DNA from: JBBSDP01 sp963754335
GTDB lineage: Bacteria; Planctomycetota; Phycisphaerae; Tepidisphaerales; Tepidisphaeraceae
Assembly: GCA_963754335.1 (NCBI GenBank)
Contig: CAVWFQ010000004.1
Span: 310,001 to 374,000, forward strand
DNA: 64,000 nucleotides
Direction of reading: 5' to 3'
Positions 46,052-57,786 of the stretch are shown one piece after another; position 1 is the first letter of the stretch; the number at the start of each line of letters is the position of its first letter. Below the pieces are notes generated by a model, which worked only from the letters and a program-made list of their open reading frames with translations, ran no database searches and was not told where the DNA came from. Position numbers and translations under genes: made by a program.

Positions 46052-47521
46052 ATGGGAAAACCCACTGGTTTCAAAGAGATCGGCCGCGAGCTCCCCAAGC
46101 GGAGGCCGGTCGAACTGCGCATCCTCGATTGGAACGAGATCTACCATCCGTTCCCGGAGGAGAAACTTCGCGCTCAGGGCGCACGCTGCATGGATTGCGG
46201 CATCCCCTTCTGCCATGGCGGATGTCCCCTGGGCAACATCATCCCGGAATGGAACGACCTGGTTTACAAGAACCGCTGGCGCGACGCGCTGGACATGCTC
46301 TTCAAGACCAACAACTTCCCGGAATTCACCGGCCGCGTCTGCCCGGCGCCGTGCGAAGAAGCCTGTGTGCTGGGGATCAATGAAAAGCCGGTCACCATCA
46401 AGCTGATCGAGCAGAACATCATCGACCGGGCATTTGAAGAGGGATGGATCAAGCCGTATCCGCCTGAAAAGCGCACTGGAAAGAAAGTGGCTGTCGTTGG
46501 ATCGGGCCCGGCGGGCCTCGGGTGCGCCGCACAACTGAACAAGGCTGGGCATCTCGTCACCGTCTTCGAGCGCGCCGACCGCATCGGCGGGCTCCTGATG
46601 TACGGCATCCCCAATTTCAAACTCGAGAAAAGCGTCGTCGATCGACGAGTGAAGCTGATGCAGGCCGAGGGGATCACGTTCAAGACCAGTGCGAACGTCG
46701 GCATCGACATTTCGATCGAAGACCTTCGTTCGCAGTTCGACGCGATAGTCCTGTGCGGCGGGTCAACACAGGCGCGTGAGTTGAATGTCCCGGGCCGTGA
46801 GCTCAAGGGCATTTACAAGGCGATGGATTATCTTCCGCTTCAGAACAAGAAGAACCTCGGCGATGAGATTCCCGACCACGAATTCATCGACGCGAAGGAC
46901 AAGAACGTCATCATCCTAGGCGGCGGCGATACCGGAGCCGACTGCCTCGGCACCGCCCAGCGCCAGGGTTGCAAAAGCGTCAAGCAGTTTGAGCTTCTTC
47001 CGCGCCCGCCCGAATCGCGCACGTCGGATATGCCCTGGCCTTATTGGCCGATGATCTTCCGTACCAGCTCGGCGCACGAAGAAGCGAATGCGATTTCGGG
47101 CGGCGAGATTCGCGATTTCTCCATCAACACCCAGAAATTTTCCGGATCCAACGGCCACGTAGAAAAACTCCACGCCGTCCGCCTCGAGTGGAACAAGGGC
47201 GCGGATGGCCGCTGGCAGATGAAGGAGCTCGCCGGCTCGGAAGTCGAACTCGATTGCGACCTGTGCCTGCTCGCGATGGGCTTCGTCAGCCCCGAGCATC
47301 CGGGACCGATCCAGCAACTCGGCCTCAAGCTCGACGGTCGCGGCAACGTCACCGTGAACGAATCCTACATGTCCAGCATCCCCGGCATCTTCGCTGCCGG
47401 CGACATGCGCCGCGGCCAGAGTCTAGTCGTCTGGGCTATCAGTGAAGGAAGACAAGCGGCGCGCGGAGTAGATATTTATTTGATGGGCAGCAGTGAATTG
47501 CCGGAATTGAAGTTGTTCTGA
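46052..47521 (+). CDS. gltD: Glutamate synthase small subunit
   Basis: A 489-residue FAD/iron-sulfur flavoprotein that passes electrons from NAD(P)H to GltB. N-terminal 4Fe-4S cysteines are in CMDCGIPFCHGGCPLGN and CPAPCEEAC. The FAD motif VAVVGSGPAGLGCAAQL is near 148-165, the second dinucleotide-binding motif is VIILGGGDTGADCLGTA, and the C-terminal IFAAGDMRRGQSLVVWAISE is the FAD ATG-type signature. The length is typical. It lies 61 bp after gltB, with a palindrome in the gap, and belongs to the same operon. Confidence 0.96.
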   Translation: MGKPTGFKEIGRELPKRRPVELRILDWNEIYHPFPEEKLRAQGARCMDCGIPFCHGGCPLGNIIPEWNDLVYKNRWRDALDMLFKTNNFPEFTGRVCPAPCEEACVLGINEKPVTIKLIEQNIIDRAFEEGWIKPYPPEKRTGKKVAVVGSGPAGLGCAAQLNKAGHLVTVFERADRIGGLLMYGIPNFKLEKSVVDRRVKLMQAEGITFKTSANVGIDISIEDLRSQFDAIVLCGGSTQARELNVPGRELKGIYKAMDYLPLQNKKNLGDEIPDHEFIDAKDKNVIILGGGDTGADCLGTAQRQGCKSVKQFELLPRPPESRTSDMPWPYWPMIFRTSSAHEEANAISGGEIRDFSINTQKFSGSNGHVEKLHAVRLEWNKGADGRWQMKELAGSEVELDCDLCLLAMGFVSPEHPGPIQQLGLKLDGRGNVTVNESYMSSIPGIFAAGDMRRGQSLVVWAISEGRQAARGVDIYLMGSSELPELKLF

Positions 47522-47524
47522 TCC

Positions 47525-47692
47525 ATGCAAGTATATATCACGCCGGAAGCATTTGCCGTGTTGAAAAAGCTCATTCTGAGACTGCGGTTAAACAATGAAC
47601 AAGTTGTAATTATTGGACCGGCGAGTAGCACGAAAATAGCGGGCTCTTCTGTTTGCGCGCGCAGAAAAAGCCGTCAAAGAACGAACAATTAG
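47525..47692 (+). CDS. Possible small ORF after gltD
   Basis: A 55-codon frame (MQVYITPEAFAVLKKLILRL at the N-terminus, Arg/Lys-rich C-terminus) begins 3 bases after the gltD stop. It has no recognisable domain. The N-terminal strand-helix pattern is protein-like, but the C-terminal half is low quality. It may be a real short gene of the gltBD operon or chance. Confidence 0.25.
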   Translation: MQVYITPEAFAVLKKLILRLRLNNEQVVIIGPASSTKIAGSSVCARRKSRQRTNN

Positions 47693-47817
47693 CCGCTTTG
47701 GGCTGATCTCTCGTATTTTGTTTTCAAATTCGTAATTTTTCGTTGTAATCCCACCGGCTTTTTCGCTAACTTCCCCGGGGAAATCCCCTAAGAACAAGTT
47801 TGGCTCTGGAGATTACA

Positions 47818-50800
47818 ATGCGACCCCACCGGTCAGTCCCTGCCTTGAGAAATGTCGACAAGAAGCGACGAGCGATCCCCAAGCTGATTGAATCGCTGGA
47901 AGAGCGTCGGCTCCTTTCCGTGAATGTCCTGAATTATCACGGCGACATTGCGAGCACCGGCGTCAATTCTCAAGAGGTCCAACTGACGCCGACCAACGTC
48001 AAGGTCAAGTCATTTGGCAAGTTATACGGAACCACCCTCGATGGACAGGTCTATTCCGAACCGCTGGTCGACACCGGTGTGACGATCGCGGCCGGAGTGA
48101 ACACAAAGGCCGGAGCGGCTGGCGTTCATGACGTGGTTTTCGTTGCCACCGAAAATGACACGCTCTACGCCATCGACAGCAGCGTGACCGGCGGCGCGAT
48201 CCTCTGGCAGCGTAGTTTCCTGCTGGCCTCTGGAGCCACCCAGCCCGCGGGAGATTTGAACAATACTCTCGGGGCAACGGTTATCGCTCCGGTGCCGAAC
48301 GGAGACCTGAACTCATCCGACATCAATCCCTCAATCGGCATCACGGGCACGCCAGTCATCGATCCTGCCACCGGACTGATTTACCTGTCGGTTAAGACAA
48401 AGGAAACGATCGGCGGCGTCGCACATTACGTGCAACGGATCCACGCCATCAATATCTCCGACGGAACCGATGCCGTTACCCCTTATCTCATCGGGAATAC
48501 GAGCGGCACGAATACCAACAGTACGTCGATCTATGTTTACGGCACCGGAGACGGCAATGTCGTCGACCCGTATAACGGCACCGGAAAGAAGGTCGTTCAG
48601 TTTAACGCATTGCGCGAAGCTCAGCGTTGTGCGCTGAGCCTGATCACTACGACCGTCAATAACGTCACGAGTAAGACTCTCTATGTCTCCTGGGCTTCGC
48701 ATGGGGATAACGGCCCCTATCACGGCATGGTTGTCGCCTGGGATGTAACGAATGTGACGGCGAACGGATTCCAACTGAAAGGTGTTCTTAACACGTCCCC
48801 CAACAACGGCGAATCGGGCGTATGGGGAGGCGGCGGCCAGTTGGCATTTGAGCCGGATGGAAGCGCGTTCTACTTCATGACCGGTAATGGTTCCGGCGGT
48901 GCACCTACGATCGGCGCAAACGGGTTTCCGACCGATGCCAACTACAATGAGGCCGTGGTCAAAGCCACGCTCGACCCGACGACCTCTCCCACGAATCAAA
49001 GTGCAAATGGCTGGGGGATCAAAATCCTCGACTACTTCATTCCCTATAATGTTGCCGCATTGGACTCGGCCGACTCCGACTTTGGGTCCGGCTCTCCACT
49101 GTTGCTCCCCAACTCGGCGGGAATCCCCGGACACACGCAATTGCTTATCGCCGGGGGTAAGGACGGCCGGCTCTACGTGCTCGACCGCAATAGTCTCGGT
49201 CATTACAACGCAACCAACGACAATGTCGTGAACGCTGTCCTCAACAGCAGCGGGCACATGACACCTCCCAATGCCATCAGCGGCACGCTCAGCACGCCTT
49301 CCTACTACAACGGCAGGATTTACGCGATCAGTGGATACAACGGCGCGGCGGTGGCGTTCAGCCTCGGGACCAACGGTCAGCTCACTGCCACGTCCCAGAC
49401 CGCGATCACGAATTTCGGCTACTTGCCCGGTTCACTGTCCATCTCATCGAGCGGGACGAACAACGGCATCGTCTGGGCCATGGATACGAATTTGAATGAG
49501 ATCCATGCCTATGATGCCAGCACTTTTGGCACGGAACTGTGGAACAGCAGCCAGGCGGCGGGCGGAGCGGACAATCTGGGGGCAGCGGTCAAATTCGCCG
49601 TCCCCACCATCGCCAATGGCGAGGTGTACGTCGGTACAAAAACTGGCCTGGTTGTTTACGGCCTGACGCCGGCGGCGAGCATGGTGTCGAATGCGCCGGT
49701 GCTGACGGCCACGGCGCTTTCGGGTTCCTCGATCAACCTGACCTGGACTGATTCGAGCGTGGCGCCCAACACGGCCAGCTCCTACCTCATTGAAGAGTCG
49801 ACTGACGCCAATCCGACCTTCAATCAGATCACGACGTCCCCGGCGGGTTCGACGTCAATTTCGATTGGCGGATTGGCGAACCTGACCAAGTACTACTTTC
49901 GCATCCGAGGCGCCAACGGGATCGGCGACTCGAAATATTCCAATACCGCCAACGCCACCACCACTGCCACAACGGTATCCACGATTGACTTCTCGGGTGG
50001 TTTTGCCGGCGCCGGGACCACGCTCAGCGTCAACAGTCCTGCTGTCGTCAGCGGCGCCAACCTGGAGCTGACCAACGGGGGCGGTAATGAGGCAGGCAGC
50101 GCGTTCGATGTCACCCCTGTCGACATTACGAACTTCACTTCGCAGTTCGTATTCCAGCTCACCGCCGGAGCCAGCACCGCCGACGGATTCACCTTCGCCA
50201 TCCAGAACGTCGGACCCACGGCGAAAGGAGGCGTTGGCAGCGGGTTGGGATACAGCGGCATTGCCAAGAGCGTCGCCGTCAAGTTCGATCTCTATAACAG
50301 CTCCGGCGAAGGCCCCGATTCGACTGGGCTTTATACCAACGGCGCCGCGCCGCAAAACGTCGGCTCGATCAACCTCACCCCGACCGGCCTCGATCTTCAC
50401 AGTGGCCACGTTTTCCGCGCGAATCTGAGTTACAACGGAACGACCCTTTCAGTCACGATCACGGATACGCAAACCGGGACCTCGGCGACACAAAATTATA
50501 CCGTCAACATTCCATCGATTGTCGGAGCGAGCACTGCCTACGCCGGATTCACCGGCGGCACCGGTGGCGTGACGGCCACGCAGAACATTCAGTCCTGGAC
50601 TTTCACTCCCGCCGCCACCTCGTCTCCGAATGCACCGACGGGCCTTGGCGGAAGCGCGGCCTCGGCCACTACGGTCTACCTGAGCTGGACGCCCAACGCG
50701 ACCAACCAGACCGGATACCATCTCGACCGCGCTCTCGACTCAAACTTTACTCAGGGACTGATCACAGAGACTTTACCAGCCAGTCCCGCTTCGTTCACCG

Positions 50801-53800
50801 ATTCGATGTCGGGTCTCGCGCCGGGCTCGACCTTCTACTATCGCATTCGAGCCTTCAACGGCGCGGGCGATTCCGGGAACTCCAACTTCACGTCGGTAAC
50901 GATTCCCATTGCGCCACCCAAGCCGACCGATCAGGCGATCCAGGACATCACCTCATCGGAAATCGATTTGAGTTGGACAGACAACGCCGGCCACCTGGCG
51001 GACGGCTATCAGATTCTGCGATCGACCAACAACGGCAGCTTCTCTGTCGTCGCAACGCTTCCGCCCACCTCGCGTCCCGCGCCCAGTGAATATGACTGGC
51101 CCGATACCAATGTCACGCCTGGAACGCATTACGACTACCACATCGAAGCGTACAACGTCTCAGGCTATAACGATTTTGCCGGACTCAGCGCCTCGACGCT
51201 GACGGTGCCGCCGGCCGGATTCACCGCCACGCCGGGCAACAATGTCGTCAATCTCGCCTGGGCGCCGCCCACCGGCGCGGTCACTTACAACGTCTATAAA
51301 GGTACGACCGCCGGCGGCGAATCGACTACTCCGCTTATCACCGGCCTTACCACGGCTTCTTATTCCGACATGGCTGTGACGAATGGCAACACGTATTTTT
51401 ATTATGTCACCGCCGTCAACTCCAATACCGGGCTTCCCAACGAAAGCCTCCCGTCACAGGAACAATCGGTAATTCCCGGCACGGTCCCGGTTCCGACGCC
51501 AGTAGCCAATTACACCTTCAGCGAGTCCAGCGGGACGACCACCGCCGATGCCAGCGGCAACGGCAACACGGGAACGCTGATCAATGGCCCGACCTTTGTG
51601 GCCGGCCGCAGCGGCGGCGGCAACGCCCTGAGTCTTAACGGCACCAATCAATCCGTGCAGATTGCCAACAGCGCCTCACTCAATCCCACCAGCGCGATCA
51701 CCCTCTCGGCCTGGATCGACGCGACTGACTGGAACGGGAACCGCCGCATCCTGCAAAAGGGAGCCAGCGACAACCAGTACCGGCTGCTGGCAGAGAGCGG
51801 GGTGCTGAAGTTCGATCTGAAAAATGTGGGAACGGTGACCGCAACCTTGCCCACCACGGGAACATGGCACCTGATCACCGGCACCTACGACGGCAGCACC
51901 ATGACGCTTTACGTAGACGGGGTGGCGGTTGCGAGTGCAGCGCACACCGGCGCCATCGCCACCACCGGTGATCCCCTTGCCATCGGGGCGAAAGCCGGCA
52001 GCACCACGGCCGGGGACTTCTTCCACGGACTTCTCGATGACGTGCGGATTTACAACTCAGCCTTGAGCGCATCTGCCGTCTCGTCGCTGTACGGCACCGC
52101 CCAGATCGCGACGCAGGTTCGAGTTACGCCCGGCAGCGCGATCGTTTCCGACGGCGCCTCCCAGCCATTTTCGGCTTCGGAATTGGATCAGCTCGGCAAC
52201 CCGATGGCGACTCAGCCCACGCTGGCCTGGTCGATCGACAGCGGCGGACTTGGCACGATCAATGCGTCCACCGGCGCTTATACGGCTCCTTCCACCGGCA
52301 GCGGGTCCGCGACCGTTCGGGCGACCGATCCGGGCACAGGTCTGTTCGGAGAGGCCACCGTCAGCTACAGCACGGTCACGGTTGCCGGTCCCGTCGCCAG
52401 CTACGCCTTCAGCGAGTCCAGCGGGACGACCACCGCCGATGCCAGCGGCAACGGCAACACGGGAACGCTGATCAATGGCCCGACCTTTGTGGCCGGCCGC
52501 AGTGGCGGCGGCAACGCCCTGAGCCTGAACGGCACCAATCAATCCGTGCAGATTGCCAACAGCGCCTCACTCAATCCCACCAGCGCGATCACCCTCTCGG
52601 CCTGGATCGACGCGACTGACTGGAACGGGAACCGCCGCATCCTGCAAAAGGGAGCCAGCGACAACCAGTACCGGCTGCTGGCAGAGAGCGGGGTGCTGAA
52701 GTTCGATCTGAAAAATGTGGGAACGGTGACCGCAACCTTGCCCACCACGGGAACATGGCACCTGATCACCGGCACCTACGACGGCAGCACCATGACGCTT
52801 TACGTAGACGGGGTGGCGGTTGCGAGTGCAGCGCACACCGGCGCCATCGCCACCACCGGTGATCCCCTTGCCATCGGGGCGAAAGCCGGCAGCACCACGG
52901 CCGGGGACTTCTTCCACGGACTTCTCGATGACGTGCGGATTTACAACTCAGCCTTGAGCGCATCTGCCGTCTCGGCGCTGATACGGCTCCGCCGTGGTCG
53001 CGACGCAGGTCCGCGTCACGCCCGCGAATGCGAACGTCGCTGACGGGGCGACGCAGCCTTTCACAGCCTCCGAGCTCGATCAGTTCGGCAATCCGATGGC
53101 GACCCAGCCCACGCTGGTCTGGTCTATCGACAGTGGAGGCGCTGGCACGATCGATCCGGCGACGGGTATTTATACGGCTCCCTCTACCGGCAGTGGCACA
53201 GCTACGGTCCGCGCGACCGATCCGGGAACTTCGCTCTTCGGAGAAGCCACCGTCAGTTATGGCACAGTCGTGGTTCCCGCTCCCGTCGCCGCTTACAGCT
53301 TCAGCGAGAGCAACGGGACAAGCACGGCCGACTCCAGCGGCAATGGGAACACCGGAACGCTGGGGAACGGCCCGACGTTCGTGGCCGGTCGCAGCGGCGG
53401 CGGCAACGCCCTGAGCTTCAATGGCAGCAACCAGTTCGTGAGCGTTCCCAACAGTGCAACGCTCAACCCCACCAGCGCGATCACGCTCTCGGCGTGGATC
53501 GATGCCACCGACTGGAACGGCAATCGCCGCATCCTTCAGAAGGGGGGCGGCGACAACCAATACCGGCTGCTCGCCGAGAATGGCGTGCTGAAGTTCGATC
53601 TGACCGGTGTGGGGACGGTCACAGCGGCCTTGCCCAGCACGAGTACATGGCACCTGATTACAGGGACATTCGACGGCAGCACGATGACGCTCTATGTGGA
53701 TGGCGTTGTAGTGGCCAGCGCCGCAGCCAGCGGGTCGATCGCTACAACCGGCGATCCACTCTACATCGGTACCAAGACTGCCACTAAAACCGGCGGAGAT

Positions 53801-53886
53801 TCGTTCAACGGAATGCTTGACGATGTTGCCGTCTACAACACGGCGCTTCTTCCGCGCAGGTGCAGTCGCTGCTTTCAGCTCCGTAA
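47818..53886 (+). CDS. Giant multidomain surface protein (quinoprotein-fold, Fn3, lectin, Big, LamG), frameshifted near its C-terminus
   Basis: About 2020 residues if repaired. The ATG at 47818 follows GGAG; a TTG six codons upstream is less likely. Residues 25-40 contain the LIESLEERRLLSV motif seen at the N-termini of planctomycete giant exported proteins. A PQQ/quinoprotein-like beta-propeller follows (about 55-620; DTLYAIDSSVTGGAILWQR), then a fibronectin III domain, an L-type lectin-like domain (about 715-925; ADGFTFAIQNVGPTAKGGVG), three Fn3 domains, and LamG units at about 1225-1425, 1520-1720 and a third at the end, separated by Big-like modules. An extra A near 52980 shifts the frame (open frame to 53043; continuation from 52994). 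A second shift near 53848 hides the native end SAQVQSLLSAP with stop at 53884-53886. Confidence 0.8.
51515..52083. repeat. 569-bp internal direct repeat, copy 1 (LamG unit 1)
   Basis: Repeated at 52406-52974 (period 891 bp) with only three mismatches seen by eye. It encodes a LamG domain from YTFSESSGTTTADASGN to the end of the domain (NSALSASAVS). The near identity at DNA level indicates recent duplication or gene conversion. Confidence 0.9.
52406..52974. repeat. 569-bp internal direct repeat, copy 2 (LamG unit 2)
   Basis: Second copy of the LamG-encoding repeat. The third LamG unit (about 53280-53860) is clearly related but diverged at many positions, so the duplication involved units 1 and 2 only. 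Confidence 0.9.
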
Positions 53887-54002
53887 CCCGCAATTGCGGC
53901 AGAAAACCGAACCGTCCGTCCGAACTATCGGACAGGCGCTGCGGCGGCGTATCAATTTTGAACCGAGTCGCGAGTCTCTTCCGAATCAGATATCAGAGCC
54001 TG

Positions 54003-55512
54003 ATGTCGGAACTTGTCGCATCGCATTTTCTCTCTGCGGCGGAGCGTTGCTCCGCCGAATCCCGATCCGGCGCCGCGCGGCCGGTAGCGCTGATGTCGTC
54101 GATCGTCGTCGGCGTCTACATTCTGGTGGTTTCCGCGGGGCGTGTCGCCCACTGGCCGCAGTACAGCGCGTACTTCGATTTGCAGGCGGACGCATATGTT
54201 CATGGTCAACTCAGCTTGCTGGTCAAGCCCGATCCCAGGCTCCTTGCGCTTTCCGATCCGTACGATCCGATTCAGAACCAGGGTCTGCGGCTTCACGACG
54301 CCTCTCTGTTTCATGGCAATTATTACCTCTACTGGGGACCCACGCCGGCCCTTCTGCTCGCCCCGCTCAAATGGTGTGGGCTAACGGTGGGGGACCAGGT
54401 TCCGGGCTTCATATTCGTTTGTGCGGCCTTTCTCGCCGGCGCAGGTATTCTCACCTCGGTTTGGAAGCGGCATTTTGCGGATCAGCCGATCTGGATTTTG
54501 GTAACGGGGATTGCCGTTCTCGGGCTGGGAACGCCCATGCCGTTTTTTCTGGCGCGGGCGGCGGTTTATGAAGCGGCAATTTCCGGCGGGACGGCATTCC
54601 TGCTGACGGGGCTGCTGTTCGCACTCCGCGGAACGGAACGTCCGCAAATATCGTTCGTCCCGCTGCTTGGAGCCTCGACCTGCTGGATGCTGGCGATCGG
54701 CGCTCGCCCGAGCCTGCTGCCTGCCATTACCTTGATTGTGTTGATCCTGATGATCCAGGTCTGGCCGAGCAGACGATCAGTTCTGGCGCTGATTCTTCCC
54801 CTCCTGGTCGGTGGAATTGCATTGGCCGGCTATAACGCCGCTCGGTTTGGTTCGCCGCTTGAATTCGGCCAACGCTATCAACTGGCAGGACATGAATTGA
54901 TCAAACTTCACGGTGGATTATTTTCGCTCACAAATGTGTGGCCCGGCCTGTGGAGCTATTTTTGCCGGCCTCTTGTTGTGTTATCCCATTTCCCCTTTTT
55001 GCATGCGCGCGGCGGGGAGGGAACATTCCCCGGGTTGATCCATTTGCCGCCGGCTTACGAAACCGACGAGCCGATCGTCGGCATCGCGACCGCAGCGCCG
55101 TTTCTCTGGTTTGCATTGATTCCAGTTGCAACGCTGGTTTTTGGCAGATCGTGGTTCGCCAGAGGAGCCCTTCGACGGCCCGTTGAGCCGTCGTTCGGAT
55201 TACGCTTGCCAGTCTTGCTACTCGTATGCGCCGGATTGGTCGGCTTTGCACCAGTTCTGTTCCTGATCGGATCGACGATGCGATATTTAATGGAACTCAC
55301 GCCCTGCCTCGCGATCCTGGCGACGATCGGCATTTGGCAATTGATGGCGGCGCAGACCGGCCGACACCCATTTTCGCCGACGGCTCGGCGCGGTCGCGAT
55401 GTCGATGGCAATAATTACTGTCGGCGTTGGGCTGCTACTGGGGATCAGCGGATATTACGATCACTTCGCCCACTTTAATCCTGCGCTGTTCCACGCTTTG
55501 GGCGGTCAGTGA
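54003..55512 (+). CDS. Polytopic membrane protein, glycosyltransferase-C-like, frameshifted at C-terminus
   Basis: About 500 residues, starting at the ATG at 54003 (the frame is open upstream but reads antisense-like content from the previous gene's tail). It has roughly ten hydrophobic segments and an early loop with YFDLQADAYVHGQLSLL, PYDPIQNQGLRLHDASLF and YLYWGPTPALLL. This resembles the first periplasmic loop region of bacterial GT-C family membrane glycosyltransferases, but no catalytic motif is certain. Near 55385 the frame jumps. The other frame continues with a transmembrane helix (ITVGVGLLLGISGYYDHFAH) and stops at 55510-55512. It is followed by a methyltransferase and a GT2 gene, suggesting envelope glycan synthesis. 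Confidence 0.65.
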
Positions 55513-55616
55513 ATCGGCCCGGGCAGATGCTTTCGGGAACGGATGTCTGCCGAATTTTTCATCGCCGGCGGTCGTCGCGGCCGAATTGAACGACATGGCA
55601 ACCTGCGCCCAAACCA

Positions 55617-56506
55617 ATGAATCCGCCGCCCGCCGATTTGCCTCCGGGCGACGCGCCGCGGATGATCCGCCGCTGCCCGGTCTGCCGCGGCCGGCGGCTG
55701 CATTACGCGTTTTCCAAGGCCGATCACCGCATCGTACGTTGCGAGGGATGCCGGCTGATGATGCTCAATCCCCAGCCGACTGACGCCGAGTTGGCACAGA
55801 TTTATCACGCCAACTATTTCCTGGGCGGAAAGGACCCGGCTTCATCGCAATCCGTTAGCGCGATGAAGGCCGCGACCGCGCGTCAATATCTCCAAAGCGT
55901 ATCGCGATATCGCGGCGGGCATGGTCAGACGCTGCTGGAAGTCGGTTGCGGGCGCGGCGAACTTCTCGACGAGGCGCGACGCCTGGGCTATACGGTGACC
56001 GGCGTCGAACTATCCGCCGCAGCGGCCGACACCGCTCGCGCACGCTCGACGGAAACGGTACGGTGGTGTGCGGCAGCCTCGAACAGGCCGGCCTCCCCGA
56101 CGGCGCATTCGACGTGTGCATGCTGTGCGATGTCATAGAGCACGTGCGCGATCCGATCGGTTTGCTGGCGATTGTTCGCCGGCTGCTTCGTCCGGGAGGG
56201 ACGCTTTTCATCGCCACCCCTTCGCTCGACAGTTGGTCGGCACGGATGCTCAAAGGCAACTGGATGGAGTTCAAGCCGGAGCATCTGTTCTATTTCGATT
56301 CGGCTACCTTGCAAACCGCCTTGTTTCGCGCCGGTTTTCACGAAGCGATCGTGGGGCGGGGGTGGAAGATCCTCAATATCGACTATATCGCCGAGCATTT
56401 TGCCCGTTTTCCGGTTCCGATGATCGGGCGCCTGGTTCGGATGTCAGCTGGCCTCACACCCAGATTCTTGCGCGCCGGAATCTTCCGGTTGTCGCCAGTG
56501 GAATGA
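55617..56506 (+). pseudogene. Zinc-ribbon plus SAM methyltransferase, frameshifted
   Basis: About 296 residues if repaired. An N-terminal zinc ribbon (CPVC near 21-24 and CEGC near 42-45) precedes a class I methyltransferase domain with LLEVGCGRGELLDEARRLGY (SAM loop) and GVELS. Near 56042 one base is missing; the second frame continues RTLDGNGTVVCGSLEQAGLP, FDVCMLCDVIEHVRDP and LRPGGTLFIATPSLDSWSAR to the stop at 56504-56506. This architecture is common among methyltransferases in surface polysaccharide clusters. The stop overlaps the GT2 start by an ATGA junction. Confidence 0.8.
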
Positions 56507-57351
56507 ACGTCATGTGCACGCCGGCGCCGCGGGGAGAGCGGCGAACGCTTTCGGTGATCGTACCTGCGTTTAACGAGGCGGCCACGTTCGACGCGCTCAT
56601 GCAGCGACTCCTGGGCAAGTCGATAACCGGCCTGGCTATCGAAATCATCGTGGTCGAGAGCAACTCCACTGACGGTACACGCGTATTGGCCGAACGCTAT
56701 GCAAATCAGGGGCGTGTGCGAGTGATCTTCGAGGATCGGCCACGCGGAAAGGGGCATGCCGTGCGACAGGGACTCGCGGCCGCCCGGGGGGATTTCATCC
56801 TGATTCAGGATGCCGATCTGGAATACGACCTGGAGGATTACGACACGCTGTTGGAGCCGCTCGTCAGCGGGCGCGAGGCGTTTGTGCTGGGGTCGCGCCA
56901 CGGCGCCAATGCCTGGTGGAAAATGCGCCAATTCGCCGGACAGCAGTCGCTCAGCCTCTTTTTCAATTGCGGGCACATGTTCTTCACATTCCTCGTGAAC
57001 GTGTTGTTCAGCCAAAAGTTGAAAGACCCGTTCACCATGTTCAAAGTCTTCCGGCGCGACTGCCTGTTCGGATTGGAATTCAGTTGCGACCGGTTCGATT
57101 TCGATTATGAGTTGCTCGTGAAACTGGTTCGCAAGGGGTATCAGCCAGTCGAAATTCCCGTGAATTATCGTTCGCGGTCGTATCAGGAGGGGAAAAAGGT
57201 CTCGATTCTGCGCGATCCGCTGAACTGGATCCGGGCGCTTGCCTGGCTGCGCTGGACACGCGTCGACCCGCTGCGAACGATCGAAGCGCAGCGGCGCGGC
57301 GCTCAGATCGCGAACGCTCAACCCACGGACACTTTATCAAAGGCTGCTTGA
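56503..57351 (+). CDS. Family 2 glycosyltransferase (dolichyl/polyprenyl-phosphate type)
   Basis: A 282-residue GT-A-fold enzyme. I use the ATG at 56503, which overlaps the methyltransferase stop; the open frame extends upstream only as out-of-frame shadow. Motifs: LSVIVPAFNEAATFDALMQR, EIIVVESNSTDGT, and the DxD-type QDADLEYDLEDY for metal/nucleotide-sugar binding, followed by DRFDFDYELLVKLVRKGY near the C-terminus and YRSRSYQEGKKVS. It lacks the transmembrane tail of some DPM-like enzymes. Likely transfers a sugar to a polyprenyl phosphate for the adjacent membrane protein. It converges with the DUF302 gene, with 6 bp between the stops. Confidence 0.9.
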   Translation: MNVMCTPAPRGERRTLSVIVPAFNEAATFDALMQRLLGKSITGLAIEIIVVESNSTDGTRVLAERYANQGRVRVIFEDRPRGKGHAVRQGLAAARGDFILIQDADLEYDLEDYDTLLEPLVSGREAFVLGSRHGANAWWKMRQFAGQQSLSLFFNCGHMFFTFLVNVLFSQKLKDPFTMFKVFRRDCLFGLEFSCDRFDFDYELLVKLVRKGYQPVEIPVNYRSRSYQEGKKVSILRDPLNWIRALAWLRWTRVDPLRTIEAQRRGAQIANAQPTDTLSKAA

Positions 57352-57357
57352 AGAGTT

Positions 57358-57777
57358 TCAGGAGGTCGCTGCCCGCACGAGCGCCTCAAGGTTTGCGGTC
57401 AGGGCGGTTACGGCCGAATCGCGATCGAGTATCTGGTGCCGCTGGGCCAAGTACGCCGGCTGGTTGAAACTCACCTGGGTTTTTCCGCTCTCCTCTTCCC
57501 ATACCAGAATTTTCAGCGGCAGATCAATTCCAATGCTCTGGCGGCTCTGCATCAGAGGAGTGCCGGCCTGCGGATTTCCAAAAAGCAGGACGACCGTCGG
57601 ACGCAGCATCAACCCCGCCCGCTGGGCGCCGGCGCCGTGGTCAATCTTTGCAAACAGATGAATGTTCTTCGCCGACAGCAATGACTCGAGTTTCTCGACG
57701 GTCTGCTCGAACCCATGCGCGGAAGTGATTGTTGCCAGACCCGGCACGCTCAAGTCGGTGTGATCAGGGGAGCTCAT
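57358..57777 (-). CDS. DUF302-domain protein
   Basis: A 139-residue soluble protein. The DUF302 core is recognisable: GFEQTVEKLESLLSAKNIHL, FAKIDHGAGAQRAG, PTVVLLFGNPQAGTPLMQSR, GIDLPLKILVWEEESGKTQV and YLAQRHQI. No signal peptide is seen. Members are small proteins of unknown biochemical role, sometimes linked to redox or metal stress. It lies 9 bp downstream of queC and is probably co-transcribed with it. Confidence 0.88.
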   Translation of the reverse strand: MSSPDHTDLSVPGLATITSAHGFEQTVEKLESLLSAKNIHLFAKIDHGAGAQRAGLMLRPTVVLLFGNPQAGTPLMQSRQSIGIDLPLKILVWEEESGKTQVSFNQPAYLAQRHQILDRDSAVTALTANLEALVRAATS

Positions 57778-57786
57778 GATTCTTCC

